Assembly: GCA_024761205.1 (NCBI GenBank)
Contig: JAMASS010000013.1
Location: 1-64,000, forward strand
Reading direction: 5' to 3'
DNA from: Limisphaerales bacterium
Lineage (GTDB): Bacteria > Verrucomicrobiota > Verrucomicrobiia > Limisphaerales > AAA164-E04
Length of the DNA: 64,000 bases
The position numbers were made by a program, and so were the translations under genes. The notes below the pieces were generated by a model. That model saw only the letters and a program-made list of their open reading frames with translations. It ran no database searches and was not told the origin of the DNA. Below are positions 50,008-59,194 of the stretch, one piece after another. Position 1 is the stretch's first letter. Every line of letters begins with the position of its first letter.

Positions 50008-51129
50008 TCAAGCAAGCCGCTCCGAAGTTCTCGGATCAAACCAGAGGGCCTGGGATTTATCGAAAGTCAACCACACCTGCGCCCCCCGGGATGCCAATTC
50101 CTGGGAACGGCTCTGGGCAATCAAGGACACTCCGGCAACATTGAGATGCCAATAAGCATCCGCTCCATACCGCTCAATTCGACTCACAGTGGCCTCCATC
50201 CCCATAGAGCCGTTCTCCTTCGCTGCCAATTCGATACTGACATCTTCGGGACGCACACCCATTACAACCATTTGCGGAGGGGATGACCAGAGGTCGTTCG
50301 GCAAATTCAAACGGATGCCTCCACAACCACCAGTTTCAGCGGCAGATACGAAACAAAAACCCTCGTGGGTGCTCCGAACCTCCCCAAGTATACGATTCAT
50401 TGGCGGAAAACCGACAAAGCCGGCCACAAACTGGTTCGCCGGCTTCCGATAGACCTCATCCGGACGATCTACCTGCTGCAGACGGCCATGATTCAGGACG
50501 GCCACTCGGTCGCCCAAAGTAAAAGCCTCAAACGGATCATGCGTCACGTAGACTACGGTTGAGCCGACTTCTTCTCGCAAACTAGCAATTTCAATTCGCA
50601 GACGAAATCTGATCTCCGGTTCCAAGTTCACCAGCGGCTCATCCAACAGGAGCACAGAAGACTCAGACAAAATCGCTCGCCCCAAGGCGACCCGCTGCCG
50701 CTCCCCACGCGAAAGCTGCTCGGGCAACGAATCGAGACGCTCATCCACTCTGAAACGTCGGGCAACCGCCTCGACTCGCTCACGAATCGTTCCCGGTGAT
50801 GTTCTCCTAATTGTCAGTGGCACGGCCAGATTCTCGCCAACGGTTAAGTTGGGATACAGCAAGGCATCCTGAAACAACATAAAGACCCCCCTCTTCGCCG
50901 GTCGAATATTCAACACGGGAACCCCGTCAAACAAGACTCTTCCCTCATTAGGCTCCTCTAAACCCGCAATCAATCTAAGCAACGAAGTCTTCCCCGAACC
51001 CGAAGGGCCAACCACCATCAGCATCTCCCCTCGAGCCACCGTTAAGTCGACAGCATCAACCGCTTGCATCATTTGGCGCCGCTCATTGCGATACCGCTTC
51101 GTGACACCTTGAACCTGGATTTCCACCAT
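50008..51129 (-). CDS. ABC transporter ATP-binding protein (CUT1/MalK or Fe/Pot-type)
   Basis: From ATG 51129 the product is 373 residues. Its ABC domain has Walker A 'VVGPSGSGKTSLLRLIAGLE', the Q-loop 'LFQDALLYPNLTV', the signature 'LSRGERQRVALGRAIL' (LSRGE in place of LSGGQ), Walker B 'SSVLLLDEPLVNLEPE' and the H-loop 'VVYVTHDPFEAFTLGDRVAV'. A C-terminal TOBE-like domain ('VMGVRPEDVSIEL') marks the MalK/PotA type. It would energise import of a sugar, polyamine or similar solute, but no permease or binding protein remains beside it. The downstream area is decayed, so the transporter may be incomplete. Longer in-frame starts upstream are not supported. Confidence 0.88.
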   Translation of the reverse strand: MVEIQVQGVTKRYRNERRQMMQAVDAVDLTVARGEMLMVVGPSGSGKTSLLRLIAGLEEPNEGRVLFDGVPVLNIRPAKRGVFMLFQDALLYPNLTVGENLAVPLTIRRTSPGTIRERVEAVARRFRVDERLDSLPEQLSRGERQRVALGRAILSESSVLLLDEPLVNLEPEIRFRLRIEIASLREEVGSTVVYVTHDPFEAFTLGDRVAVLNHGRLQQVDRPDEVYRKPANQFVAGFVGFPPMNRILGEVRSTHEGFCFVSAAETGGCGGIRLNLPNDLWSSPPQMVVMGVRPEDVSIELAAKENGSMGMEATVSRIERYGADAYWHLNVAGVSLIAQSRSQELASRGAQVWLTFDKSQALWFDPRTSERLA

Positions 51130-51197
51130 CGCCTCACCGACAATCAACCGGACAAAACACCGAAATTCAAGTGAAACCATTGATCCAGCGAGCGAGC

Positions 51198-51461
51198 ATG
51201 ACAGAAAACCAAATGATCGTCCCCCCAAAGTGCTCGGTTCGCGCCATTGACAGTCTCGAAGACACATTCCAAGTAACGAGCGCAACGGATGAGTTAGTAG
51301 CCTTACTTCAATGCGCCATTCGGATAAAACAGAAACAATTCGGCAATGAAGCCATCTCACAGGACATTGCAGAGAACGCAATTGAAAATCTTCAGTGCTT
51401 AGCCAAGGCGCTGAATAAACTCATCACCATCGAAGAACAACGGAGAAAGGAAGCCACATGA
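51198..51461 (+). CDS. Small unknown protein, first of a tiny-gene cluster
   Basis: ATG 51198 gives 87 residues, soluble and helical: 'ELVALLQCAIRIKQKQFGNE' and 'DIAENAIENLQCLAKALNKL'. A GTG 27 bases upstream in frame is an alternative. It contains two cysteines and ends in a charged tail 'EEQRRKEAT'. No family is recognised. It is followed, with short gaps, by two small membrane proteins (51480, 51664) in the same direction. Codon use is more AT-rich than in nearby genes. It looks like part of a phage-like or plasmid-like remnant. Confidence 0.5.
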   Translation: MTENQMIVPPKCSVRAIDSLEDTFQVTSATDELVALLQCAIRIKQKQFGNEAISQDIAENAIENLQCLAKALNKLITIEEQRRKEAT

Positions 51462-51479
51462 GAAAGGAAAGGAAACGAA

Positions 51480-51677
51480 CTGACTATTTGGAATACAGCA
51501 GTTTGGGGAGTAACTGTTGCAGCTATAGCTATCGGTGGCAAATTGGTGATAGCTTTCCATGGAGACTCAATGTCACAACTAGGTATTGCAGGCGGAACCC
51601 TGTTCGTCTTAGGGGTGACTGTGGAGCTGTTGAAAAAATTAAACCGCAAAGCGATGAGGATAAATGAGTTGGCTTAA
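51480..51677 (+). CDS. Small membrane protein of the tiny-gene cluster
   Basis: The 65-residue frame begins at CTG 51480 after GGAAAGGAAACGAA, a strong ribosome binding site. It reads LTIWNTAVWGVTVAAIAIGG, a transmembrane helix, then 'GIAGGTLFVLGVTVELLKKL', a second helix, and ends 'NRKAMRINELA'. No ATG lies nearby in frame. Two helices with a short loop resemble small phage holin-like proteins, but that is only a shape. Its stop overlaps the next start. Another frame through this region also contains an open stretch from ATG 51458; the membrane-protein pattern favours the frame given here. Confidence 0.5.
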   Translation: MTIWNTAVWGVTVAAIAIGGKLVIAFHGDSMSQLGIAGGTLFVLGVTVELLKKLNRKAMRINELA

Positions 51678-51843
51678 TTTCGCTATCGCCGGACTATGGG
51701 TAATGGGTACATCTGCGGCTATCTACATGATAACTGAAGAAGATTTAGGACCCCTGGGAATCGGAATGACTGTTGGGGGAATCTCCTTACTCCTAGGTAT
51801 GTGCACATGGTTATTTCAAATGATGAAAGAGGATATGGATTAA
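51664..51843 (+). CDS. Small two-helix membrane protein of the tiny-gene cluster
   Basis: The 59-residue product starts at ATG 51664 within the end of the previous gene. It has two hydrophobic helices, 'MSWLNFAIAGLWVMGTSAAI' and 'IGMTVGGISLLLGMCTWLFQ', joined by an acidic loop 'ITEEDLGPL', with an acidic end 'MMKEDMD'. No family is recognised. Its layout (two helices, short acidic tail) parallels the previous gene. A four-base gap separates it from a short open frame (51848-51907). Together these small genes look like an operon. Confidence 0.5.
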   Translation: MSWLNFAIAGLWVMGTSAAIYMITEEDLGPLGIGMTVGGISLLLGMCTWLFQMMKEDMD

Positions 51844-51916
51844 CAATGAAAAACACTGATGAATTTGGGAATTACTTTCCCCCTTCACCCCCGCCCCTCT
51901 CATAATGGCCGAGTAA

Positions 51917-52246
51917 ATGAGCGGGAAGTCTCGCATTTACATACCTGCAAAACCAAATGAGACCAGCCCCCGGCAAGGCCGAAACCTTGCCCAAGCATTA
52001 TCAACAAATCAGTCAGTTGAATCTTATGCACGGAAGTAAGCAACTACTCGCACAAACGACCCCACGGATCAACAACCTGGAAACCTCGCACAACCTGTGC
52101 CCCCCGGGACGGACGAACCAACCGCTCAAACTCACCCTCGCGCCGCCACCCAAGCCCAGAAACGAAGCCCCGAACAGGATGTCAATACTCCAAAAGCCGC
52201 CGACATTAGCCTTACAGGACGATGGAGCAACAACATGACCATGTAG
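51917..52246 (+). CDS. Short gene split by an in-frame TAA
   Basis: From ATG 51917 the frame reads MSGKSRIYIPAKPNETSPRQ and onward for 40 codons to TAA at 52037-52039. The same frame then continues without stop to TAG at 52244-52246, with Pro/Gln/Thr-rich coding ending 'ADISLTGRWSNNMTM'. The full stretch would encode about 109 residues if the TAA were sense. Possible meanings are stop-codon read-through, a point mutation in a decaying gene, or chance. No family is recognised. It reads in the direction of the tiny-gene cluster. Confidence 0.35.
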
Positions 52247-52751
52247 GTGGTCGATTCGGCTGACCACAAGCCTTTAGCGCCTACCACATGCCCGGCACCT
52301 CAACCACGCCAATCGAGCCACCCCAATCCGGCGAGTCCGTATTGGCAATAGAGCGGGGTGGGCAACCGGCCGGAAATGCGCTGGAACGGCGGCGTCTTGC
52401 AGTATTCCCCGCAGGCCAACGGCCAATGACAAGACCTCAGCCTTGACCAGAGATTCTTCCGCTTGGAGCCGTAAAACACCCCCCCGTTATCCGCAAGGCG
52501 GTATCGAAAGGGTCCCTTTTTGCAGTCTGTGCTCGGCGGCATTGGCATCCATTCGGCTTGCAGCGCCTCAAAAATCTGGCTTGCAACCCCGGGCGTCTGC
52601 AAACCCCGTAGATGCACTCTGTGCTTGTTCCGAAATTCCCAAACAAATATCCTCATGCAGTCTTCGTCCTCGGGGGGTGATTCAACGTCTGTCTTCCCCA
52701 GTAATAATCCCATCCTTGCCATTCCACGGCTTCACACTATGATTCGTCCGA
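52247..52751. other. Gap without a recognised gene
   Basis: A minus-strand frame (52300-52722) contains 'GLQTPGVASQIFEALQAEWM' and 'FRYRLADNGGVFYGSKRKNL', but I recognise no family and the composition is unusual, so it is not called. No terminator or promoter is clear. Confidence 0.45.
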
Positions 52752-53351
52752 GTGACGGACAAATGGAAAGCTTGGCTGCCCGCGGCCTTGATGCTCGTGT
52801 TTGCCTGTACGCGTTGGCCAGGACTGATGCCGCCGAATTTTAGCGCCGCCTACGCGCTGACGTTTTGTGCCGGTGTCTACTTTGGAAAACGGATGGCTTG
52901 GTTTCTTCCCCTGAGTGTCCTGTTGTTCACCGACGGCGCCTTGAACATCCACTACGGCCAGCCGTTTCGGCCCTATCAGCTTTTCACCTATGTTGGTTAC
53001 ATAGGTCTCATCGGCATCGGCCGATGCTTGGGACCCAACGCTTCTGCGCCAAAACTCCTCATGGGCAGTCTATTCGGAGCCATTCTGTTCTACCTAGTAA
53101 CTAACACGGCGGCGTGGTTCTTCAATCCCTTCCGAAATCCGGAATACACGCGCGACCTAATGGGCTGGATTATCGCCCTCACCAAAGGCACAGCCAACTG
53201 GCCTGATACATGGGTCTTTTTCCGCAATACGCTGACCAGCAGCGGCTTGTTCACCGCCCTATTTGTTGGTACTATGAAACTCGCGGAGAGTCCTGAGGAA
53301 GAAGAGTCTCTGGACACAGAGGCCGAGAGGCCGGCGGAAACGCCCGCCTAA
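52752..53351 (+). CDS. DUF6580-like multi-pass membrane protein
   Basis: The GTG-started product of 199 residues has about five hydrophobic segments. It contains the family-like 'LMPPNFSAAYALTFCAGVYF' (N-F-S-x-x-x-A-x-x-x-x-x-G-x-Y-F), 'FLPLSVLLFTDGALNIHYGQ' (D in a helix), 'LFYLVTNTAAWFF' and 'FFRNTLTSSGLFTALFVGT'. DUF6580 members are small membrane proteins of unknown role, sometimes near cobalamin or vitamin transport. Alternatively it may be an S-component-like (ECF) protein. The C-terminal 25 residues are acidic and low in complexity. Confidence 0.72.
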   Translation: MTDKWKAWLPAALMLVFACTRWPGLMPPNFSAAYALTFCAGVYFGKRMAWFLPLSVLLFTDGALNIHYGQPFRPYQLFTYVGYIGLIGIGRCLGPNASAPKLLMGSLFGAILFYLVTNTAAWFFNPFRNPEYTRDLMGWIIALTKGTANWPDTWVFFRNTLTSSGLFTALFVGTMKLAESPEEEESLDTEAERPAETPA

Positions 53352-53356
53352 GCGTC

Positions 53357-53718
53357 GTGTGATCACTCTGGGGCATCATCTCGGATAAACACGGGCACCT
53401 TGATCACCAGGTCTCTCAGATATTCGCCAACGTCGATCACATTCTCCACACCGGTGATATCGGCTCGCCTAACATTCCGGCAAAGCTTGAAGCTTTGGCC
53501 CCAATCACAGCGGTCCTCGGAAATACCGATTTCAATATTGATCTTCCCCGAGACAGCGATCATTGAGCTGGCGAAGAAAAGGTTCCTCCTGCACCACAAC
53601 AGCTGTCAGGCCCCCCCAACTCTCAATTCATCGCAAGCTGAATTCCGAAAAATCGGACGCGGTTGTCTTTGGCCACACCCGCAGACATCTACGGACGGTG
53701 GCTGAAAGCGGCGAATAA
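53357..53718 (+). pseudogene. Decayed YfcE-type metallophosphoesterase
   Basis: One frame gives 'GIISDKHGHLDHQVSQIF', where the usual D-x-H of I-S-D-T-H-G is kept except for Lys in place of Thr. It continues 'ILHTGDIGSPNIPAKLEALA' (G-D) and 'TAVLGNTDFNIDLP' (G-N-x-D), then stops. After a frame change the end 'SDAVVFGHTRRHLRTVAESG' (G-H-T-x-x-x) follows up to the stop at 53718. The C-terminal part is absent and the frames disagree, so the gene is dead. Such enzymes hydrolyse phosphodiesters. Confidence 0.78.
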
Positions 53719-54263
53719 GCGTCGTGCTCCCATCCTTCGCCGAGGTTTGGGATGGCGAACAGAGCCTGCGGCATCTCATCGTCTTTCAACAACAACAACG
53801 CGAGAGCAGCTTGGAGAACGTCGTGAAGATGACAGAGGTGTTAGCCGATGGGTCGCACCCTCCAACGAACCATGAACCGAAAGGAATCCTCTCGGACACC
53901 GAAGACCGTCCCCCCTACAGTTCGATTTGGAGCTTGGGCCGGTTCGCGGTCTCCCTGCTCACGGGCGATCGAAAGGACCAACAACGAGACCAAGAAACCC
54001 GGGGAACAACTCGCAACACTCAGAGCCGTGCGGCGACCCTGCACCTCTCTGGCTCCTCAAACAATCTCCTTCTCGAACCGACCGTCTGAATTACCGTCTT
54101 CGACATCCACAGCATTAACCACCGCCTCAAGCTGATCGTGCCTTTACTGACGAATATACCCACGTCATCCATTAACAGTGTGCGTCCCCACCCTGTTTCC
54201 TTCGTATCTTTGTTGACGACCAGTCAGTCACCCACATCAGTCTTCCACCCAGAAGCCCCGTGT
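53719..54263. other. Gap without a recognised gene
   Basis: Short frames only. Region 53719-54120 is probably the far side of the decayed metallophosphoesterase area; no product is recognised on either strand. Confidence 0.45.
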
Positions 54264-55766
54264 CTAAGCAAATAGCCGCTCAATCGGTTTCCCTAAACCA
54301 TCACGGGTCACATAAAACGGCCGCTGCTCGATCTCGTAAGCATGCCGCGGTGAAATGCCCATCGCCCGATAAATGGTCGCATGAAGATCCTCAATCACTA
54401 CCCGGTCCTTAATGGTCTTACATGGACGCTCATCCGCAGTCTCTCCGTAAAGAAATCCCTTCTTGATGCCGCCACCAAACATCAAAACACAACCCGCATC
54501 CGTAAAGTGCCGATGCATTCCGTAATGTTTCTCATCCTCAATCTTCTCCGGAACAAACACTTGATCCTTCACTTTTCTTCCGGGCTTGCCCTCGGTCATC
54601 ATGTCCCGACTAAACTCACTCGCCAGGACGATCAATGTCCGATCCAAAAGCCCCCGCTCCTCAAGATCCAGAACCAGCTGAGCAACCGGGCTATCAATCT
54701 GCTTCTTCATGTCAACCAATCGCTTGTGCCCGTGTTCGTGAGTGTCCCAGTTCAGAAAAGGAATATACTCGGTAGTGACTTCAATGAAGCGAGCACCCAC
54801 CTCCACCAAACGCCGCGCCAGCAAGCATCCAAGTCCGAAGCGAGTGACAGTCTGAGCTTCATAGGAACCGTCACGACGAAACGAAGCCTGCGACAGGGCA
54901 CCGGGATCGACACCCGACGGCAAATACTTAGCCAGTGATCGTCGGGGTTCCAATGAGAGATCAAAGGCTTTGGCTGCAGGAGAACTCAGCAGCCGATGAG
55001 CGTACTCCATCGATTGGACGAGCGACTCTTGCTGATAGTCACTTCCGTACCGACCAATCGGGCTTGCGTTCAAGAGTTTCTTGTACAGACGATTTCGATT
55101 TTGAAACCGATCGATGCCCATCCCCTTAGGAGGCCTCACGGTATCGACCGCCTGATCTGGATACGGGACGATGAACGGACCATACTCGCTCCCTAAAAAA
55201 CCAGCGGTGTGGAACGCTTTCAATTCCTCACTCTCACCCACATCAAATCGCTGACCAATGTCAATGAACGCAGGCACTGCGGGATCCCTCGGGCCCAGCG
55301 TCCGCGCAACCACAGCGCCCAAATGCGGCGCCGCGACCGTCTGTGGCGGCGCATAACCAGTGTGCCATTGATACTGATGCCGAGAGTGAAGGATGAAACC
55401 CAAGTCCCCAGCGGTATAAGTCCGAATCAACGCCCCCTGATCCATCACACCGGCTATCCTCTCTAAACCTGAGGAAAATTTGATATGGTCCACAGCCGTA
55501 TCAATTGAGGGAAACGTGCTAAGGACTCGATTAGGATCCATCCCCTTTTCGAACGGGACATATCGTTTGGGATCAAAGGTTTCAGTTGCCGACATCCCAC
55601 CGCCCATCCATAAGATAATCAGACAATCTGCGTTCGGCGGTGGCACCTTTTCAGTTACGCTATCCGCCAATGCCGCCACTGGATATCCCGCAGCCAACGC
55701 ACTGAGGGTTGCGCTACTTGCGGTTTTGAGAAAATCACGTCGATTCCAATCCTGCGAAGTCATCAT
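54264..55766 (-). CDS. DUF1501 family Tat-exported protein
   Basis: From ATG 55766 the product is 500 residues. It carries a Tat-type signal ('NRRDFLKTASSATLSALAAG') and then the DUF1501 fold, an alkaline-phosphatase/sulfatase relative: 'DCLIILWMGGGMSATETFDP', 'HSRHQYQWHTGYAPP', 'FGLGCLLARRLVEVGARFIE', 'FLNWDTHEHGHKRLVDM', 'LDRTLIVLASEFSRD' and near the end 'VEDLHATIYRAMGISP'-like residues. DUF1501 genes are usually paired with a DUF1549/DUF1553 cytochrome-type gene; no such partner lies here. The function in carbohydrate or sulfate metabolism is assumed, not shown. It reads toward a decayed area. Confidence 0.88.
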   Translation of the reverse strand: MMTSQDWNRRDFLKTASSATLSALAAGYPVAALADSVTEKVPPPNADCLIILWMGGGMSATETFDPKRYVPFEKGMDPNRVLSTFPSIDTAVDHIKFSSGLERIAGVMDQGALIRTYTAGDLGFILHSRHQYQWHTGYAPPQTVAAPHLGAVVARTLGPRDPAVPAFIDIGQRFDVGESEELKAFHTAGFLGSEYGPFIVPYPDQAVDTVRPPKGMGIDRFQNRNRLYKKLLNASPIGRYGSDYQQESLVQSMEYAHRLLSSPAAKAFDLSLEPRRSLAKYLPSGVDPGALSQASFRRDGSYEAQTVTRFGLGCLLARRLVEVGARFIEVTTEYIPFLNWDTHEHGHKRLVDMKKQIDSPVAQLVLDLEERGLLDRTLIVLASEFSRDMMTEGKPGRKVKDQVFVPEKIEDEKHYGMHRHFTDAGCVLMFGGGIKKGFLYGETADERPCKTIKDRVVIEDLHATIYRAMGISPRHAYEIEQRPFYVTRDGLGKPIERLFA

Positions 55767-55962
55767 GACCAAACGCTTTTAAAGCCTTGCCACTTTGCCT
55801 TTCACGGCATCTCGATTCAAGATCAAATGCCGGCCATCAATGCGGAAAGGATCTCAGCCCCTTCACCCCTCCGCCAAAATGAGGGACTGAAGTCCCTTCT
55901 ACATTTTCTCCTCGATGCCGCTTGAAACCAACCTTGGAATTCCGAGATGATCGCCGACAGCA

Positions 55963-57714
55963 ATGAGACAAACGATTTCGCGATATCTGCGAAAACTTCC
56001 TAAGAAAACCCAAACGATTGCCCTCACTTGCGTTTACGGTCTCTTCGCTGGTCTGGCTGCCGTTCTCTTCCATCTCGTCATTCAAGGTCTCTTTAGTGTC
56101 ACCTTTCAACGGCTCGCGACCCTCACGCCCCAAACATTTGCCATTGGCAGCTTCGTTATCATTATTTCCTCATCCTTAGCCGTCGGGTTTCTTCTGACTC
56201 GCTTCTGCCCCGGAGCGTCAGGAAGCGGGATACCCCAATTGAAACTCGCGTTCTGGAAGGACTTCGGAACAGTCTCCTGGCAAGTGGTGTGGGTCAAATT
56301 CGTTGCCGGAGTGTTGAGCATCGGTGGGGGCTGCAGCCTCGGTCGTGAGGGGCCAAGCGTGCAACTAGCCAGTGGCGTTGCCTCGAACTTGGCTGGCGTT
56401 TTGGGCGAGCCTAAACAAACCCGCCGCCACGCCGCCGCCGCCGGTGCCGCCGCCGGGCTCGCTGCTGCCTTCAATACCCCGTTGGCAGCAATCACCTTTG
56501 TCTTGGAAGAAATCGTCCAAGATCTCAACAGCCGAATCCTCGGCAGCATTCTCCTTGCCTCGGTCCTCGGTGCCTTAGTTGTTCACGGCCTCGTCGGCCC
56601 GCAGCCCGCCTTCGTGATTGATAAAGTCAACTCTCCAGACTGGCGCGTTTATCTCCTGATTCCCGTGGTTGCGGCGGCAGCGTCCTTGATTGGCATTCTC
56701 TTCCAGAAAGCCACCTTAGCACTCCGAAAGAAACGCAAGCGTTTCGAACGCATTCCCGCTTGGTTCCGTCCGACCATCGGCGGACTCGTTACCTGGGTGC
56801 TTGGTGTCGCGGTGTTCTTGATCACCAGCCGCAACGGTCGGCCGGGATCACTCGGGGTGTTTAGCGTCGGCTACGAAGACCTTTCCCGAGCCCTGAGTGT
56901 CCTTGATGCCATCGACTGGCGGGTCGCCGGGCTCTTGCTCGCTGCGAAACTCATTGCCACTTTCGCCTGCTACGGCTTTGGCGGTTGCGGGGGTATCTTC
57001 TCACCAACCCTATTCCTCGGTGGCATGTGCGGCGTCTTTCTTACCGGCATCTTCGGACATTGGCTGGACCTTGATGCTTCCGCCCATGTGCTGCTAGCGA
57101 TCGTCGGTATGAGCGCCTGTCTTGGCGCAGTTGTCAGAGCGCCCGTCACCGGCATTCTTATCGTCTTCGAGATGACTCACGAGTTCAGTCTGGTGCCGGC
57201 GCTGATGCTCGGGGCGCTGATCAGTTCCGCCATTTCTCGCCGCCTTAGCAAAGAGAATTTTTACGAGGCCATTCTCCTCCAAGACGGCCACAATCTCGAT
57301 CATGTTATTCCTCCCCGTGATCTCAAAAGCTGGCAACAACTTCCCGTCTCTGCTATCGCCAATTTTCAGGTCGCCGCCGCCACCGAGCTCAGTCCTGATT
57401 CGCTCAAAGAGCTCCTCCGGCAGTACCCTTATAAACGCTTTCCTGCTATCAAGGAGAATCAGCTCATCGGCATCCTCACTCGGAAGGGTGCCGAGGAAAC
57501 TATTCAGGCAGGAAAGGTTCCCCATCTAGAAGAATCCACTACCTGCCTCCCTACCGAGACCATTAAAGAACTCCAATTTCACCTCATCGAATCATCTACG
57601 GGATTCGTCGCAGTTCTGGATCGAAAAGGGGGTAATATGATTGGCTTAGTGACTCTCCACGATCTTCTGCGAGCGGAAGTTTCGATCACCAAGGAGGGCA
57701 GTGAGGATTGCTGA
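55963..57714 (+). CDS. ClC-type chloride channel/antiporter with CBS domains
   Basis: The 583-residue product has the ClC membrane domain (about 20-430) with its three signatures: 'PGASGSGIPQLK' (G-S-G-I-P, about 86-90), 'SLGREGPSVQLAS' (G-R-E-G-P, about 127-131, with the gating glutamate) and 'GCGGIFSPTLFLGG' (G-x-F-x-P, about 344-348). The C-terminal 150 residues form a CBS pair ('VAAATELSPDSLKELLRQYP', 'IGLVTLHDLLRAEV'), which may sense nucleotides. It moves chloride across the membrane, perhaps in exchange for protons. ATG start. Length and order are ordinary for this family. Confidence 0.93.
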   Translation: MRQTISRYLRKLPKKTQTIALTCVYGLFAGLAAVLFHLVIQGLFSVTFQRLATLTPQTFAIGSFVIIISSSLAVGFLLTRFCPGASGSGIPQLKLAFWKDFGTVSWQVVWVKFVAGVLSIGGGCSLGREGPSVQLASGVASNLAGVLGEPKQTRRHAAAAGAAAGLAAAFNTPLAAITFVLEEIVQDLNSRILGSILLASVLGALVVHGLVGPQPAFVIDKVNSPDWRVYLLIPVVAAAASLIGILFQKATLALRKKRKRFERIPAWFRPTIGGLVTWVLGVAVFLITSRNGRPGSLGVFSVGYEDLSRALSVLDAIDWRVAGLLLAAKLIATFACYGFGGCGGIFSPTLFLGGMCGVFLTGIFGHWLDLDASAHVLLAIVGMSACLGAVVRAPVTGILIVFEMTHEFSLVPALMLGALISSAISRRLSKENFYEAILLQDGHNLDHVIPPRDLKSWQQLPVSAIANFQVAAATELSPDSLKELLRQYPYKRFPAIKENQLIGILTRKGAEETIQAGKVPHLEESTTCLPTETIKELQFHLIESSTGFVAVLDRKGGNMIGLVTLHDLLRAEVSITKEGSEDC

Positions 57715-57750
57715 ACGGGAAAGGAGCGCGGACACTCTTGTCCACATCCA

Positions 57751-58095
57751 CTACTGACTAGGCCCAACTTCGCGGACGAACGTATGCGCGCCCCTCCGAC
57801 GCAATTCCATTCGAGCAAATTGTCCGATCAACCAAATCCCCAGCAAATTCGCAGGGAGGTCAAACACCGGGAAACTCCGATTCAAAACAAAAATCTATTT
57901 CGTTTCCTCCAGAACCAAGATCACCGTGACCACCAAATTCCCCTTTAGCACCCCTAGCTCAGCGATTCGAATCACCCGTCGGCCAATGGTAACATTCACA
58001 GCAAATGCCAGCATTTGCATGAGGCCGAAATGACCCAACGTATCCGTCCAAGGAAAACCAGGAATAAAAAAAGACCAACCGCCTTGATTTATCAA
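57751..58095 (-). pseudogene. VanZ-like protein gene with one premature stop
   Basis: The minus strand from 58095 encodes 'FPWTDTLGHFGLMQMLAFAV' and 'VLKGNLVVTVILVLEET', a VanZ-type beginning (D-x-x-x-H-x, helix). A TAG then interrupts (57895-57897, in place of a Gln-like position), followed in the same frame by 'IFVLNRSFPVFDLPANLLGI', which carries the typical R-S-(F/A)-D-x-x-D-x-x-A-N-x-x-G, to a stop at 57751-57753. The full length (about 115 codons) is that of a VanZ protein, so a single nonsense mutation may be the only fault. VanZ proteins are small membrane proteins tied to glycopeptide resistance or envelope functions. The start codon (TTG) is doubtful. Confidence 0.72.
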
Positions 58096-58098
58096 GGC

Positions 58099-58740
58099 CT
58101 ACCAATCGACTTCGACGCTCAACCGATTCCCAAATCGATTGTTGTAATACACCATCTTGTTCGCCATCCCGTACTCGTGGACCATTTTCGTGATCTTGAC
58201 GCCAAAACAGCAATATTCAGCGATTTTCATTAACTCGCCCTCCTTAAACTACTGAATAGCCTGCAAACCTTCCGCCGTCTTCTCGGTTCCCAATATCACG
58301 GTTGCCACCGGCATCGAGCGACAACCGATGGCTCAGAAGCCGCTGTAAATCCACCATCAGGTCAAGGGTCGGTCGGCGCCTGGGTGAGATCAATAACCGA
58401 GTAACCGTGCAGAACCTCGTAGTTGAAACGCAAATGATTGAACCCCACGACCAGGGCAGCCTTGAGGAGTTCCTCGATCAACTCGTTCACCTCAGGTCCC
58501 CGTAAATTCGATCGCAAATAGGATTGCAATTTTCCCTCCGGACCGATTCGTCCGGATCTCGATTTGTATGAAGAGCTTGTTTTGGTGTGAAAGCGGGCAT
58601 GACATCTCTGGGGCGCTTGCGATTTCCACTCGAACTCCCGCAGTGGCAATGGATAGTCTTTGCATTCACACGGGACAATTGAGAAAGGCAAGATAGCCGT
58701 CCTCTCCCGAATTTCTCGTCAATGGAGTCGGACGCCATAA
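58099..58740 (-). pseudogene. Decayed C-terminal exonuclease domain of a DEAD/DEAH helicase-type protein
   Basis: Fragments in three minus-strand frames follow the order of a 3'-5' exonuclease-like domain. 'LVVGFNHLRFNYEVLHGYSV' comes first (G-F-N-x-x-x-F-D-Y-x-V-L-x-G-Y), then 'LDLMVDLQRLLSHRLSLDA' and 'TEKTAEGLQAIQ'. A TAG stands where a Trp is expected, followed by 'FKEGELMKIAEYCCFGVKIT' and 'GNRLSVEVDW' (E-G-x-x-x-I-x-x-Y-C, here broken at the later residues). The frames shift at least twice. A GGAGG-like stretch before the internal ATG at 58230 would imitate a small gene of 43 residues, but its product is clearly the tail of this domain. Confidence 0.75.
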
Positions 58741-59194
58741 GGCGGCCGAGATTTTGAGGGCTCCTCGAGGATGGGGCGGCGGGCGGCTTGATCCCGGCTT
58801 GCCCGCTGAGGCCGTAAGTCCCATCTCTTTCTTGGCCGCGAGGATCAAAGCCTCCTCGCCCGGCTCAGGATTTGGGCATAGTCGCAGCGCCAGCGCCGGA
58901 TTGCGGGCCTGGGCTCCCGAAGGAACAAGACCTTGATCGCGGTGACGGCGCCGTCGATTGCCGTGAATTCGATTTCACGGCTCATTGGGCAGATTTACTT
59001 TCCAATGCATGGGTGGAGCCATTGCTTGGCTCCTGGCCTCTGAAAGTGTCGCTCATGCCTTGAACTTTGCACCGATCCTTGGTTGTCGCTGGTGGTTCGT
59101 TGACCGGATGGTTTCTCGGACGCCCGAATCGACGGAGTCTCGCTCCACCTTTCTTGCTCAGATTGCCGCTGGCGGGCCATTGAGATCTCTGGAT
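58741..59194. other. Gap without a recognised gene
   Basis: Several overlapping short frames on both strands. The minus strand gives 'EEALILAAKKEMGLTASAG' and 'MSREIEFTAIDGAVTAIKVL', which look like remnants of coding, but I cannot place them in a family. Treated as decayed sequence. Confidence 0.45.

Noticed and set aside
58099..58230. A 43-residue minus-strand gene with an almost perfect ribosome binding site (AAGGAGGGCG)
   Set aside because: Its sequence is the C-terminal tail of the decayed exonuclease domain, and the apparent ribosome binding site encodes the preceding E-G-E-L residues of that domain.
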